DNA of 5,700 nucleotides from Gemmatimonadota bacterium (lineage in GTDB: Bacteria; Latescibacterota; UBA2968; UBA8231). Below the pieces are notes generated by a model. The model ran no database searches and was not told the origin of the DNA. It saw nothing but the letters and a program-made list of their open reading frames with translations. The stretch covers positions 1 to 5,700 of the forward strand of contig VXZF01000121.1 in NCBI GenBank assembly GCA_009845645.1, given 5' to 3'. Positions 1 through 5,700 of this stretch are shown piece after piece; positions within the stretch are counted from its first letter, which is position 1, and each line of letters begins with the position of its first letter. The position numbers and the translations under genes are program-made.

Positions 1-826
1 GGCCTGGCACGAGTGCGTACGCGGCGAATTGGTCTTCGTCTCCAGTGCGGGTCAGACGCAGTTCAAAACCGTCTGCGCTGTCCCAAGCTGTGAGTAGATG
101 CTTGGTCTCGCCCTGGCGCAGCGAATCGGCCCACGCTTGCACGACCTCCGCTAGGGCGGCTTTGATGATCGGTCCGGCATCGCTTTGCACGCGCTCGGGG
201 TCAGGACCCAAAAGCGGCGCTAAGTGCTGACGCCAGTAGGCCATGTCTTCCTCTTTCATCTTCAGAAAGGTCCAAGCTTCGGGCTCGTCTTTAGCCAGTA
301 GGCATTTGTGAAGCTGGTAGAAGAGCGAGCCGTCCTCTAGGGCTATTTGCGCGCCGACGAGGGCGCGGAGATACGAACCGTGGTCGGGTACGATGGCTTG
401 GGTTAGCAAAGAGCGGCCCTGCTCGTAGATCTGCAGGGAATAGGCGAGTTCGCGTAGGTTTTCCGGACTGAGGAGATCGGGCTGAAGGGCGGTGTCGCGC
501 CGCGCGACCGCAAAGAACGCCGCGTGGGTGCCGTGGTACTGAAGTTGGTAGTGATTTTGCAAGACCGGCAGCGGGGCTTGGCGCGGCTCTAGCGGCACCT
601 CGGCCAGCGAGTCGGATAGGGCCATGCGAGTCTGCCGACTGGCGAGAATGCCCTGCCAGAGCGCGCCTCTTGGCTGGCGTTTGGGGTTTTGCTGCATCAG
701 GTATTGACCGATGTAGCGGGCCGCGTATTGGGTTTGGTACTCGAGTAAAAAAAGTACGCCAGCCGCTCCTAAAGGCACCAGCGCACACAGGGCGATGCGG
801 ACGAGGCCGTAGAGCAAGGATAACAT
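1..826 (-). CDS. Membrane-anchored protein of unknown function (C-terminus beyond window)
   Basis: An open frame of 275 codons starts at the ATG at 826-824 and runs off the left edge without a stop. Residues about 5-29 (LYGLVRIALCALVPLGAAG and on) form one hydrophobic segment with few charges, which suggests a signal anchor or uncleaved signal peptide. The rest is hydrophilic, mostly helical-looking and rich in Q, L, A and E (for example KMKEEDMAYWRQHLAPLL at 189-206), so it probably lies outside the membrane. I recognise no family or catalytic motif. An in-frame TGA lies just upstream of the ATG, and no Shine-Dalgarno sequence precedes it. A promoter ends six bases before the ATG, which supports this start. 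It is transcribed away from the fibronectin-III gene and does not share its operon. The reading frame is well supported (long, uninterrupted, clear N-terminal membrane segment), but the function is unknown. Confidence 0.8.
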   Translation of the reverse strand, partial: MLSLLYGLVRIALCALVPLGAAGVLFLLEYQTQYAARYIGQYLMQQNPKRQPRGALWQGILASRQTRMALSDSLAEVPLEPRQAPLPVLQNHYQLQYHGTHAAFFAVARRDTALQPDLLSPENLRELAYSLQIYEQGRSLLTQAIVPDHGSYLRALVGAQIALEDGSLFYQLHKCLLAKDEPEAWTFLKMKEEDMAYWRQHLAPLLGPDPERVQSDAGPIIKAALAEVVQAWADSLRQGETKHLLTAWDSADGFELRLTRTGDEDQFAAYALVPG

Positions 827-832
827 AGCGAC

Positions 833-861
833 ACAATAAGTTCAGGACAGCTACTTGTCAA
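833..861 (-). promoter_or_regulatory. Sigma70-like promoter for the leftward membrane-protein gene
   Basis: Read on the minus strand, a perfect -35 hexamer TTGACA (861-856) is followed by a 17-base spacer and a -10 hexamer TATTGT (838-833), which matches TATAAT at four of six positions. Six bases then separate the -10 from the ATG at 826. A start site at the usual distance would fall on or beside the A of the ATG, so the mRNA would be leaderless. This agrees with the missing Shine-Dalgarno. Prediction from sequence only. Confidence 0.55.
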
Positions 862-899
862 AAGTGCTTGCCCATTTTGGGCGGCTAATGGTACTTTTG
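859..899. repeat. Inverted repeat with nested hairpin in the divergent intergenic region
   Basis: CAAAAGT at 859-865 is the exact reverse complement of ACTTTTG at 893-899. Inside it lies a second small palindrome, GCCC-ATTTT-GGGC at 870-882. The left arm overlaps the -35 box of the leftward promoter, so the structure could be an operator. It could also be chance, as the arms are only 7 and 4 bases. It has no T-tract of the kind a terminator would need. Confidence 0.3.
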
Positions 900-922
900 G
901 CTGAGAGGCGATTAATCTATCT

Positions 923-930
923 GGGGAGGT
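923..930 (+). promoter_or_regulatory. Ribosome binding site of the fibronectin-III gene
   Basis: GGGGAGGT lies eight bases before the ATG at 939. It is a strong Shine-Dalgarno match and fixes this start. I found no convincing -35/-10 pair for this gene on the plus strand. Confidence 0.75.
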
Positions 931-938
931 AGAAAAAC

Positions 939-1925
939 ATGAAACGCCTAAAATTTGCATGGATTGCCGTCGTCGTTGGGTTGTGGCACTGCGGCGACGA
1001 GGGCGAAAAGGGCACCAGTCCCGTCGCGACCGTCGATTCTCCGCAGGCACCGCGCGCGCTAAGTGTGGAGCGCATCGGTGACGGCGAGGTATGGCTCAAT
1101 TGGCAGGCTGTCGAGGGCGAGGGCGAGGTGCTCTACGTCGTCTATCGCTCGGTCGGAGACGACGCGGCCGTGGCCATTGACTCCACGTTTGAGACCAGAT
1201 ACAAGGATCAGGGGCTGCGATACGAGCTGGAGTACACCTATCGAGTAACCGCGATAAACGGCGGCGGCGAGAGCAGCTCCTCGAATGCCGTCAGCGGCCA
1301 GCCCCTCAACAGCTTGACGCCGCAGCGGCCGACCGCGGTGCGCGCCGTAGCGCATCACCTCGAAGTACTCGGCCAGCTCGACATCGCACTCGATTGGGCT
1401 GACAACGCGGAGACCGATCTCGCAGGTTACCGGGTCTATCGCTCGACTGAGCAGGGTTTCACTCCGACCCTTGGGCATTTACTCATGCAGGTGTCGGGGC
1501 CGAGCTTCATCGACGCGGAGATCGCGGTGGGCACGGTGTACTACTACCGAATTACGGCGATAGATCTCGGCGGCAAGGAAAGCAAGGCCTCCGAGGAAGT
1601 AAGCGACGTCGCACTACCCTCGCCGGTGCCGTTGGTCCCGGTCGCTGGAGAAGAAGCCGCGGCACCGTTGACCTTTACTTGGAATCGCCTGCCCGAGGCG
1701 CGCGCATTCCGGGTTATCGTCACCACCTCGCTGACCAGTGGCGAAGTGTCGGACATACCGCTGACTAGCGATACCACGGCCGTATTTACCGGTCGCATTA
1801 AGGATGGGCGCTTGGTCGCGCTCGAACCCGGACAAATGTACTACTGGAAGGTCGTGGCCAGTACGCACGCCGAGGGGATTGAGAATTCGGTGAGTCGGGT
1901 TGAGAGTTTTAAGGTGGCTGAGTAG
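939..1925 (+). CDS. Putative lipoprotein with fibronectin type III domains
   Basis: A complete 328-residue protein. The N-terminus (MKRLKFAWIAVVVGLWHC) is a short basic stretch, a hydrophobic core, then Cys18 followed by a Gly/Asp/Glu-rich linker, as in a lipoprotein signal peptide. The lipobox LWHC is atypical because His sits where Gly, Ala or Ser is usual, so lipidation is likely but not certain. Residues about 36-121 form one fibronectin type III domain (PQAPRALSVERI, VWLNWQAV, YVVYRS, YTYRVTAINGGGESSSSN). Residues about 130-225 form a second (RPTAVRAVA, ALDWADN, DLAGYRVYRS, YYYRITAIDLGGKES). Residues about 228-328 are a third Ig-like segment (PLTFTWNRLPEARAFRVIV, QMYYWKVVAS). These folds mediate binding or act as spacers; no enzyme domain is present. 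Inferred location is the envelope surface or periplasm. The stop is one base before the cca ATG, so the two are probably co-transcribed, although no functional link is apparent. Confidence 0.88.
   Translation: MKRLKFAWIAVVVGLWHCGDEGEKGTSPVATVDSPQAPRALSVERIGDGEVWLNWQAVEGEGEVLYVVYRSVGDDAAVAIDSTFETRYKDQGLRYELEYTYRVTAINGGGESSSSNAVSGQPLNSLTPQRPTAVRAVAHHLEVLGQLDIALDWADNAETDLAGYRVYRSTEQGFTPTLGHLLMQVSGPSFIDAEIAVGTVYYYRITAIDLGGKESKASEEVSDVALPSPVPLVPVAGEEAAAPLTFTWNRLPEARAFRVIVTTSLTSGEVSDIPLTSDTTAVFTGRIKDGRLVALEPGQMYYWKVVASTHAEGIENSVSRVESFKVAE
1911..1917 (+). promoter_or_regulatory. Ribosome binding site of cca, inside the end of the upstream gene
   Basis: AAGGTGG lies nine bases before the ATG at 1927 and within the last codons of the fibronectin-III gene. 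It supports the ATG at 1927 over in-frame GTG codons further upstream and suggests translational coupling. Confidence 0.5.
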
Positions 1926-1926
1926 G

Positions 1927-2526
1927 ATGGACGCGGATATAGACGCTGGGGCACTGCGCGTTGTCGAGACCTTGCGCCGGACTGGCTTCCAAGCTCTGCT
2001 AGCCGGTGGTTGCGTGCGCGACTTGGCATTGGGACGCGTGCCTAAGGACTGGGATGTAGCTACGGATGCGGGGCCAGAAGAGGTGGCTGCACTCTTTGAG
2101 CACACGGTGCCGGTGGGCGCGCAGTTTGGTATCTCATTGGTGGTGCTCGACGAGGGTGACTACGAGGTAGCGCGCTTTCGTCGCGACGGTCCGTACCGCG
2201 ATAGCCGCCGTCCCGCATCCATCGAGCCAGCCGACGCCCGCGCCGATGCTGCGCGCCGCGACTTTACCATCAACGGCTTGTTCTACGACCCGGAGAGCGG
2301 TGAACTGCTCGATTACGTCGGGGGCAGCAAGACCTCGACGATAAGGTCATCCGCGCCATCGGTGACCCGGACGCGCGCTTTGCCGAAGACCATCTGCGCC
2401 TGTTGCGGGCCGTGCGCTTTGCCGCTCGGCTCGGCTTTACCATCGAACCTGAGACGTGGGACGCGCTCTGTGCCCAAGTCGAGTCCATTGCCAGCGTCAG
2501 TGCCGAGCGCATCCGCGACGAGCTAA
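1927..2526 (+). CDS. cca: CCA tRNA nucleotidyltransferase, N-terminal part (gene frameshifted)
   Basis: This is the 5' half of one gene whose 3' half continues in another frame from 2325. It encodes the nucleotidyltransferase head of a class II CCA-adding/poly(A) polymerase-family enzyme, which adds or repairs the 3' CCA of tRNA from CTP and ATP in the cytoplasm. Visible motifs are LAGGCVRD (residues 25-32), the catalytic carboxylate pair in KDWDVATDA (Asp41 and Asp43), YEVARFRRDG (79-88) and RRDFTINGLFYDP (110-122), all as expected for the family. Homology ends at LLDYVGG (residue 133). Reading on in this frame gives unrelated sequence to a TAA at 2524-2526, a 199-residue product lacking the RNA-binding and HD regions. 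The start is the ATG one base after the upstream stop. Family assignment is secure. The truncated product would probably not be functional alone. Confidence 0.85.
   Translation: MDADIDAGALRVVETLRRTGFQALLAGGCVRDLALGRVPKDWDVATDAGPEEVAALFEHTVPVGAQFGISLVVLDEGDYEVARFRRDGPYRDSRRPASIEPADARADAARRDFTINGLFYDPESGELLDYVGGSKTSTIRSSAPSVTRTRALPKTICACCGPCALPLGSALPSNLRRGTRSVPKSSPLPASVPSASATS
2320..2324 (+). other. cca: Frameshift site in cca (one G apparently lost)
   Basis: Before the run the protein reads LLDYVG in the frame of 1927. After it the family sequence QQDLDDKVIRAIGDPDARF continues in the frame of 2325. Adding one base to the GGGGG run restores YVGGQQDLDDK and an uninterrupted protein of about 440 residues. 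The change equals a one-base deletion. Confidence 0.85.
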
Positions 2527-3248
2527 CCCTGCTGTTGACCGAGGGGGGGGCCAAGTGCGGCTTGCGCCTGTTGGACCAGTCGGGTCTGCTGCAAGCCGTG
2601 CTGCCGGAAGTCGCGGCCATGCGCGGCGTGTCGCAAGAGGCTGAATTCCATCCCGAAGGCGATGTGTGGACCCATGTCCAGCTTCTCTTTGACCATCTCG
2701 ACGAGCCGTCGGCTGAGCTGGCTTGGAGTGCGTTGCTGCACGACATTGGCAAACCATCTACTATGGTGCGAGCCGAGCGCATCCGCTTCCACGGCCACGA
2801 CGCGATTGGGGCCAAAATGGCGGCGGTGATCTGCGGGCGGCTGCGAATGTCCAACGAAGCGCGGAGGGTCATCGGCACGCTCGTGGCCGACCACATGCGG
2901 ATAAGCCACGTGCGCCAGATGCGCCCGAGTACGCTTGTGCGCCTGTTGCGCGAGCCGCACTTTCCCGAGTTGCTCGAATTGCACCGCGCCGATTGCTTGG
3001 CCAGCCACGGCAAGCTCGACCTGTACGAGTTTTGCCAAGAGCAGTTGGCCGCCCTAAAAAAGGAGCATTTGCGCCCACCGGCTTTGCTCACCGGAGACGA
3101 TCTAATCGCCTTGGGCTTTGCGCCTGGGCCTCTGTTTAGGGAAATTCTCGCCGCGGTCGAGGATGCTCAGTTGGAAGGGCGACTCGACAACTACCAATCC
3201 GCGCTGCGTTTCGTACAACGCAAATTCTGCGCTGTACCTGCTGCTTAA
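2325..3248 (+). CDS. cca: CCA tRNA nucleotidyltransferase, C-terminal part with HD domain (gene frameshifted)
   Basis: This is the 3' half of the cca gene, with no start of its own near 2325. Numbering as the repaired 440-residue protein, it contains the head-to-body junction (QQDLDDKVIRAIGDP, from 134), the RNA-binding neck (LRLLRAVRFAARLGFTIE, about 157-174, to ELTLLLTEGGA near 209), then an HD domain. The HD domain shows VWTHVQLLFDHL (His250), LLHDIGKP (His272, Asp273), RFHGHDAIGAKMA (His289, His291) and VADHMRI (His323). The C-terminal region ends with LLTGDDLIALGF, GPLFREIL and VEDAQLEG. All HD metal ligands look intact, so the enzyme may also have the phosphatase/phosphodiesterase activity known for HD-bearing CCA enzymes. 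An eight-G run at 2543-2550 is in frame and encodes EGGA. Nothing else is broken, which points to a recent mutation or a sequence error. Confidence 0.85.
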   Translation, partial: QQDLDDKVIRAIGDPDARFAEDHLRLLRAVRFAARLGFTIEPETWDALCAQVESIASVSAERIRDELTLLLTEGGAKCGLRLLDQSGLLQAVLPEVAAMRGVSQEAEFHPEGDVWTHVQLLFDHLDEPSAELAWSALLHDIGKPSTMVRAERIRFHGHDAIGAKMAAVICGRLRMSNEARRVIGTLVADHMRISHVRQMRPSTLVRLLREPHFPELLELHRADCLASHGKLDLYEFCQEQLAALKKEHLRPPALLTGDDLIALGFAPGPLFREILAAVEDAQLEGRLDNYQSALRFVQRKFCAVPAA

Positions 3249-3301
3249 TTCACAAGATGATCCGCAGATGGACGCAGTAGGGCGGTTTGTGCAACGTGCG
3301 T

Positions 3302-5203
3302 TCAGTCTAGACCCCGCTTGAGTACTTCTAGTACCGACTGGTGCCCTGCCGGCGACATCAGGTACAGTCCACTCCAACCTTCAGCGCGGACTTGACGCAC
3401 TTGCTCGGCAGCCAATTCGACGCCCGCTTTAGCTTGGTCGGCTGGGTCTGCATACGCGTCTAGCTCGGCAAAAATCGCTTCCGGCACAACCACTCCGGGC
3501 ACCTCGGCAATGCGCCGGGCGTGTTCCAACCCCCTCAGCACCATGACTCCCACAATGATCGGCACCTGAGCGCGATAAGTGGTCAGAGCCGCTAGAGCCT
3601 TGCCGTCAAAGGTCGGCTGGGTCATTACGTAATCGGCTCCCGCGTCGATTTTGTGCGCCAGCCGCTCCCACTCGCGCTGAAGATCGAGAGCCTCTGGCTC
3701 GCAGCCCGTGCCAATGGTAAAGTGGGTGCGGGGGTCGCGGTGCGTGCCGAGCGGTTGGCCGCCAAAGTCCAGTCCAGCATTGAGAAAGGCGTGGGCATAG
3801 CGAATGAGAGTGGTGGAGTCGAGGTCAAAAACAGCGGTAGAGCGCGGATAGGTTGGTGCCATTTTCGGGGGATCGCCGGTGATGAAGAGGACGTTGTGGA
3901 TGCGGTTGGCCCAGTAGCCGATGAGCCGGCTTTGCAACCCCATGACGTTGAGGTCGCGGCAGGTGCAATGGGGAATTAGTTCGAGGCGGTCGCGCTCCCA
4001 ATGCAGGCGGCGGCGGATGAGGTGGATGAAATCGCCCGGCGGCATTAGGGGAATGCCGCGCGAACCATCGGTTATGTCGAGGGCATCGGCCAAGCCCGAG
4101 GCGGCCAACTCGGCGACAAAAGCGAGCCGGGCTTTCAGGCCGCCGGTGCCGCGCGGGGGCAGCAGTTCGACGCTGACGGCGAATTGGCCGTCGATGAGCT
4201 TGCGTGAGAACGGGCCATTGCGGCGCTTGGCGGTTGCGTCGGTTGGTTGCTGGTCCGGTGTCCTTGCCAACTGGACGATGCGCTTCCCAGCCGCAAGGCC
4301 GTGGAGGTAGTTGTGCATCTCGTGGATGTGGGGGGGATGGACCTCGCAACAGCCGCCGATGAGGCGCACGCCCTTGTTCGCCATTTCGCGAGCAAAGCGC
4401 CCCATGCACTCGGGGTTGACGCCCGTCAAGTAGCGATGGCCTACGCGCCGGAACTCGCCGCCGTTGGGCATGACCGCGAGTTGGACTTGGCCGTCGCGCA
4501 CGGATGCACATCCTTGCACCGCGACGAAGAAAGCCCGCGCTTCTGGGAGCGCACAGCAGTTGATGCCAACGACATCTGCGCCCAAGGCCGCGGCGGTTTG
4601 GATGTATGCTTGGGGGGCTTGCTCCCACGTGCCGTCGCGCTGGTGCAAGGCCATCTGGACGATGACTGGCACGGGGTTGTCGAGGTCCTGTAGGAGCTCT
4701 AAGAGGGCGGCGACCTGATCGAGGCAGGTAAAAGTCTCTAACAGCAGGGCATCGACACCGCTCTCGACGAGGGCCTCGATTTGGGCGCGGTACAGGTCGC
4801 TGGCCGTGCGCGGGGCTTGGGCCGCTGGCAGGGGCGGACCTAGGGAGCCGAGGACGAACAAAGGATCGCTGTACTGGGCCTGCTGGCAGTATTGGTCAAT
4901 GGCCTCGCGTGCCAAGCGCACGGCCGCCGCGTTGAGCTCGGCGATGGACGCAGCCGAGGGATAGGTCGCGTTGGCGGCAAAGGAATTGCTGGTCAGGCAT
5001 TGGGCACCGGCTTGCAGATATTCGAGGTGGAGCTGGCGGACGAGTGCTGGGCGGGTGAGGTTGAAGGCTTCGTAGAGGTGATTTTGCTCGGAGACACGAC
5101 CGGTAAGGGCGAACAAGTAAGAGCCCAAGGCACCATCGGCTAGCAAGGCGCGGTGGTGGAGGGCGGCGAGGAATGGGTGCATGGGGACAGTGGGGTTGTC
5201 CAC
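3302..5203 (-). CDS. yitJ: Bifunctional homocysteine S-methyltransferase / methylenetetrahydrofolate reductase
   Basis: A complete 633-residue fusion of the YitJ type. Residues about 9-305 are a Zn-dependent homocysteine S-methyltransferase barrel: LLADGALGSYL, TSNSF, then Zn-ligand cysteines in GINCC (Cys216/217) and GGCCEVHPPHI (Cys285, Cys286). It makes methionine from homocysteine and a methyl donor that cannot be named from sequence. Residues about 332-633 are a MetF-type reductase barrel, which reduces 5,10-methylene-THF to 5-methyl-THF with FAD: SVELLPPR (Glu346, the family's catalytic Glu), PHCTCRDLN (411-419), FITGDPPK (Asp444) and YVMTQPTFD (Gln529). Its usual key residues are present. 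The linker at about 306-331 is unconserved. The start taken is the GTG at 5203-5201, whose first base is the last base of the upstream TAG, so translation is probably coupled. An alternative is the ATG at 5182 (residue 8), just before PFLAALHHRALLADG. Neither has a clear Shine-Dalgarno. It is the third visible gene of the nitrile hydratase operon. Confidence 0.93.
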   Translation of the reverse strand: MDNPTVPMHPFLAALHHRALLADGALGSYLFALTGRVSEQNHLYEAFNLTRPALVRQLHLEYLQAGAQCLTSNSFAANATYPSAASIAELNAAAVRLAREAIDQYCQQAQYSDPLFVLGSLGPPLPAAQAPRTASDLYRAQIEALVESGVDALLLETFTCLDQVAALLELLQDLDNPVPVIVQMALHQRDGTWEQAPQAYIQTAAALGADVVGINCCALPEARAFFVAVQGCASVRDGQVQLAVMPNGGEFRRVGHRYLTGVNPECMGRFAREMANKGVRLIGGCCEVHPPHIHEMHNYLHGLAAGKRIVQLARTPDQQPTDATAKRRNGPFSRKLIDGQFAVSVELLPPRGTGGLKARLAFVAELAASGLADALDITDGSRGIPLMPPGDFIHLIRRRLHWERDRLELIPHCTCRDLNVMGLQSRLIGYWANRIHNVLFITGDPPKMAPTYPRSTAVFDLDSTTLIRYAHAFLNAGLDFGGQPLGTHRDPRTHFTIGTGCEPEALDLQREWERLAHKIDAGADYVMTQPTFDGKALAALTTYRAQVPIIVGVMVLRGLEHARRIAEVPGVVVPEAIFAELDAYADPADQAKAGVELAAEQVRQVRAEGWSGLYLMSPAGHQSVLEVLKRGLD

Positions 5204-5544
5204 TAATGCCCGTGCTCGTCGTGAATGTTAGTGGCGTATTCTGCGGTTTTGGCGTCTAGTTGCTCTCGGCTGAGCAAGCCCTTGGCAATGATCAACTCTT
5301 CAAGCGAGGCGATCCAGCGGGTGTAATAGCTCGATGGGTCGTCGTTTTGGTCGGCTGCGGCGATGGTCGCCGCTAGTTCCGCACTGAACTCGCGCCACTC
5401 GTAGAGGTCTTTCTGGTTAAGTGCAACGGCAAGACCAAAGGCGCGTGCTTCCCAAGGGGCCTGAAAAATTAGTTCGCCATTTTCTCTCGGCAGGGCGATT
5501 TGTGCTTCCATTGCGGAGATTTGTCGGTCGGCTTTTTGCGTCAT
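5203..5544 (-). CDS. Nitrile hydratase accessory protein (beta-subunit N-terminal-like)
   Basis: A complete 113-residue protein. The segments LPRENGELIFQAPWEARAF (18-36), YEWREFSAEL (48-57) and YYTRWIASLEELIIAKGLL (73-91) match the small nitrile hydratase accessory/activator family, which resembles the N-terminal part of the nitrile hydratase beta subunit. In characterised systems such proteins deliver the metal (cobalt in most small-activator systems) to the alpha subunit and help its cysteine oxidation. The length is typical of this activator and about half that of a true beta subunit, so I prefer accessory protein over beta. The C-terminus HDEHGH has three His in six residues and could bind metal; that is inference. 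Seven bases separate its ATG from the stop of the alpha subunit, and its stop overlaps the start of the next gene. A thiocyanate-hydrolase small subunit is a less likely alternative. Confidence 0.85.
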   Translation of the reverse strand: MTQKADRQISAMEAQIALPRENGELIFQAPWEARAFGLAVALNQKDLYEWREFSAELAATIAAADQNDDPSSYYTRWIASLEELIIAKGLLSREQLDAKTAEYATNIHDEHGH

Positions 5545-5551
5545 CCCGGAC

Positions 5552-5700
5552 TTACTCTGTAGGAGATTCGATCGTAGCCACGCCGATCATCGAGTCGCGC
5601 GTGACGAGCGAAACGAGTTGTTCTTCGGTATGATCTTCCGTGCCGGCAGGGCGTTCGGGCAGCACCATGTAGCGGAGATCCGAGTTGCTGTCCCAGACGC
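5552..5700 (-). CDS. nthA: Nitrile hydratase alpha subunit, C-terminal end (N-terminus beyond window)
   Basis: The last 48 residues of a protein entering from the right edge, ending in TAA at 5554-5552. The segments [19 protein letters not shown] and [10 protein letters not shown] are the conserved C-terminal block of nitrile hydratase alpha subunits, which hydrate nitriles to amides using a non-corrin Co(III) or Fe(III) centre. The metal-binding cysteine motif lies outside the window, so metal type cannot be read here. The related gamma subunit of thiocyanate hydrolase has a similar end and cannot be fully excluded. The small accessory gene seven bases downstream supports nitrile hydratase. 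The beta subunit is not in the window and is probably upstream, beyond the right edge. Confidence 0.85.
   Translation of the reverse strand, partial: VWDSNSDLRYMVLPERPAGTEDHTEEQLVSLVTRDSMIGVATIESPTE

Noticed and set aside
291..836. Open frame of 181 codons on the minus strand near the left edge
   Set aside because: It overlaps the 275-codon frame starting at 826, which has a plausible membrane anchor and promoter. The shifted frame is Arg/Pro-rich and featureless.
868..897. Plus-strand promoter TTGCCC / TACTTT for the fibronectin-III gene
   Set aside because: Spacing is 18, but only four and three of six bases match consensus. Too weak to annotate.
2317..2326. Programmed -1 ribosomal frameshift in cca
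   Set aside because: The frame change has the right direction, but the sequence C-GGG-GGC does not form a full slippery heptamer, I see no strong downstream stem, and cca is not known to use slippage. A deletion or sequence error is simpler.
2543..2550. Eight-G run in cca as a phase-variation switch
   Set aside because: The run is in frame and encodes Glu-Gly-Gly-Ala, as the family expects. On/off switching of a tRNA-maturation gene is implausible.
2270..3091. Long open frame of 273 codons on the minus strand opposite cca
   Set aside because: It lies antisense to clearly conserved cca coding sequence, has low-complexity Ser/Arg-rich composition and matches no family. It is a by-product of GC-rich codon use.
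3249..3301. Bidirectional terminator between the convergent cca and fusion genes
   Set aside because: The 53 bases contain no stem of useful length and no T-tract on either strand. Termination must be Rho-dependent or elsewhere.
3825..4628. Open frame of 267 codons on the minus strand within the fusion gene
   Set aside because: It is a shifted frame of the conserved methyltransferase/reductase, with an Arg/Pro/His-rich translation typical of out-of-frame GC-rich sequence.

Overview
The window is GC-rich, gene-dense bacterial DNA. It holds four complete or nearly complete loci and two genes cut by its edges. No rRNA, tRNA, mobile element, phage gene or CRISPR array is visible. The taxon cannot be fixed from the sequence. 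A fibronectin-III putative lipoprotein, a CCA-adding enzyme with an HD domain, and a nitrile hydratase operon in a GC-rich genome would fit an uncultured environmental lineage (for example a Latescibacterota- or Planctomycetota-like group). That is only a guess.

Left part (1-938): a minus-strand gene for an unrecognised, single-pass membrane-anchored protein runs off the left edge. It is divergent from the next gene across a 112-bp intergenic region. That region has a good sigma70-type promoter reading left, placed so that the transcript would start at or next to the ATG (leaderless), and a small inverted-repeat structure.

Middle part (939-3248, plus strand): a putative lipoprotein with two fibronectin type III domains and a third Ig-like segment is followed one base later by cca, the tRNA CCA nucleotidyltransferase/poly(A) polymerase-family gene. 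cca is split by an apparent one-base deletion in a five-G run at 2320-2324. Both halves otherwise keep all expected motifs, so this is a recent mutation or a sequence error.

Right part (3302-5700, minus strand): a tight operon read from right to left. It has the C-terminus of the nitrile hydratase alpha subunit, then a nitrile hydratase accessory (metallochaperone-like) protein, then a YitJ-type fusion of homocysteine S-methyltransferase and methylenetetrahydrofolate reductase. The last start codon overlaps the preceding stop. Nitrile hydratase converts nitriles to amides. The fusion enzyme reduces methylene-THF and methylates homocysteine. Why the two activities are co-transcribed is not obvious and is the most interesting context in the window. 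I found no convincing wholly new system here.
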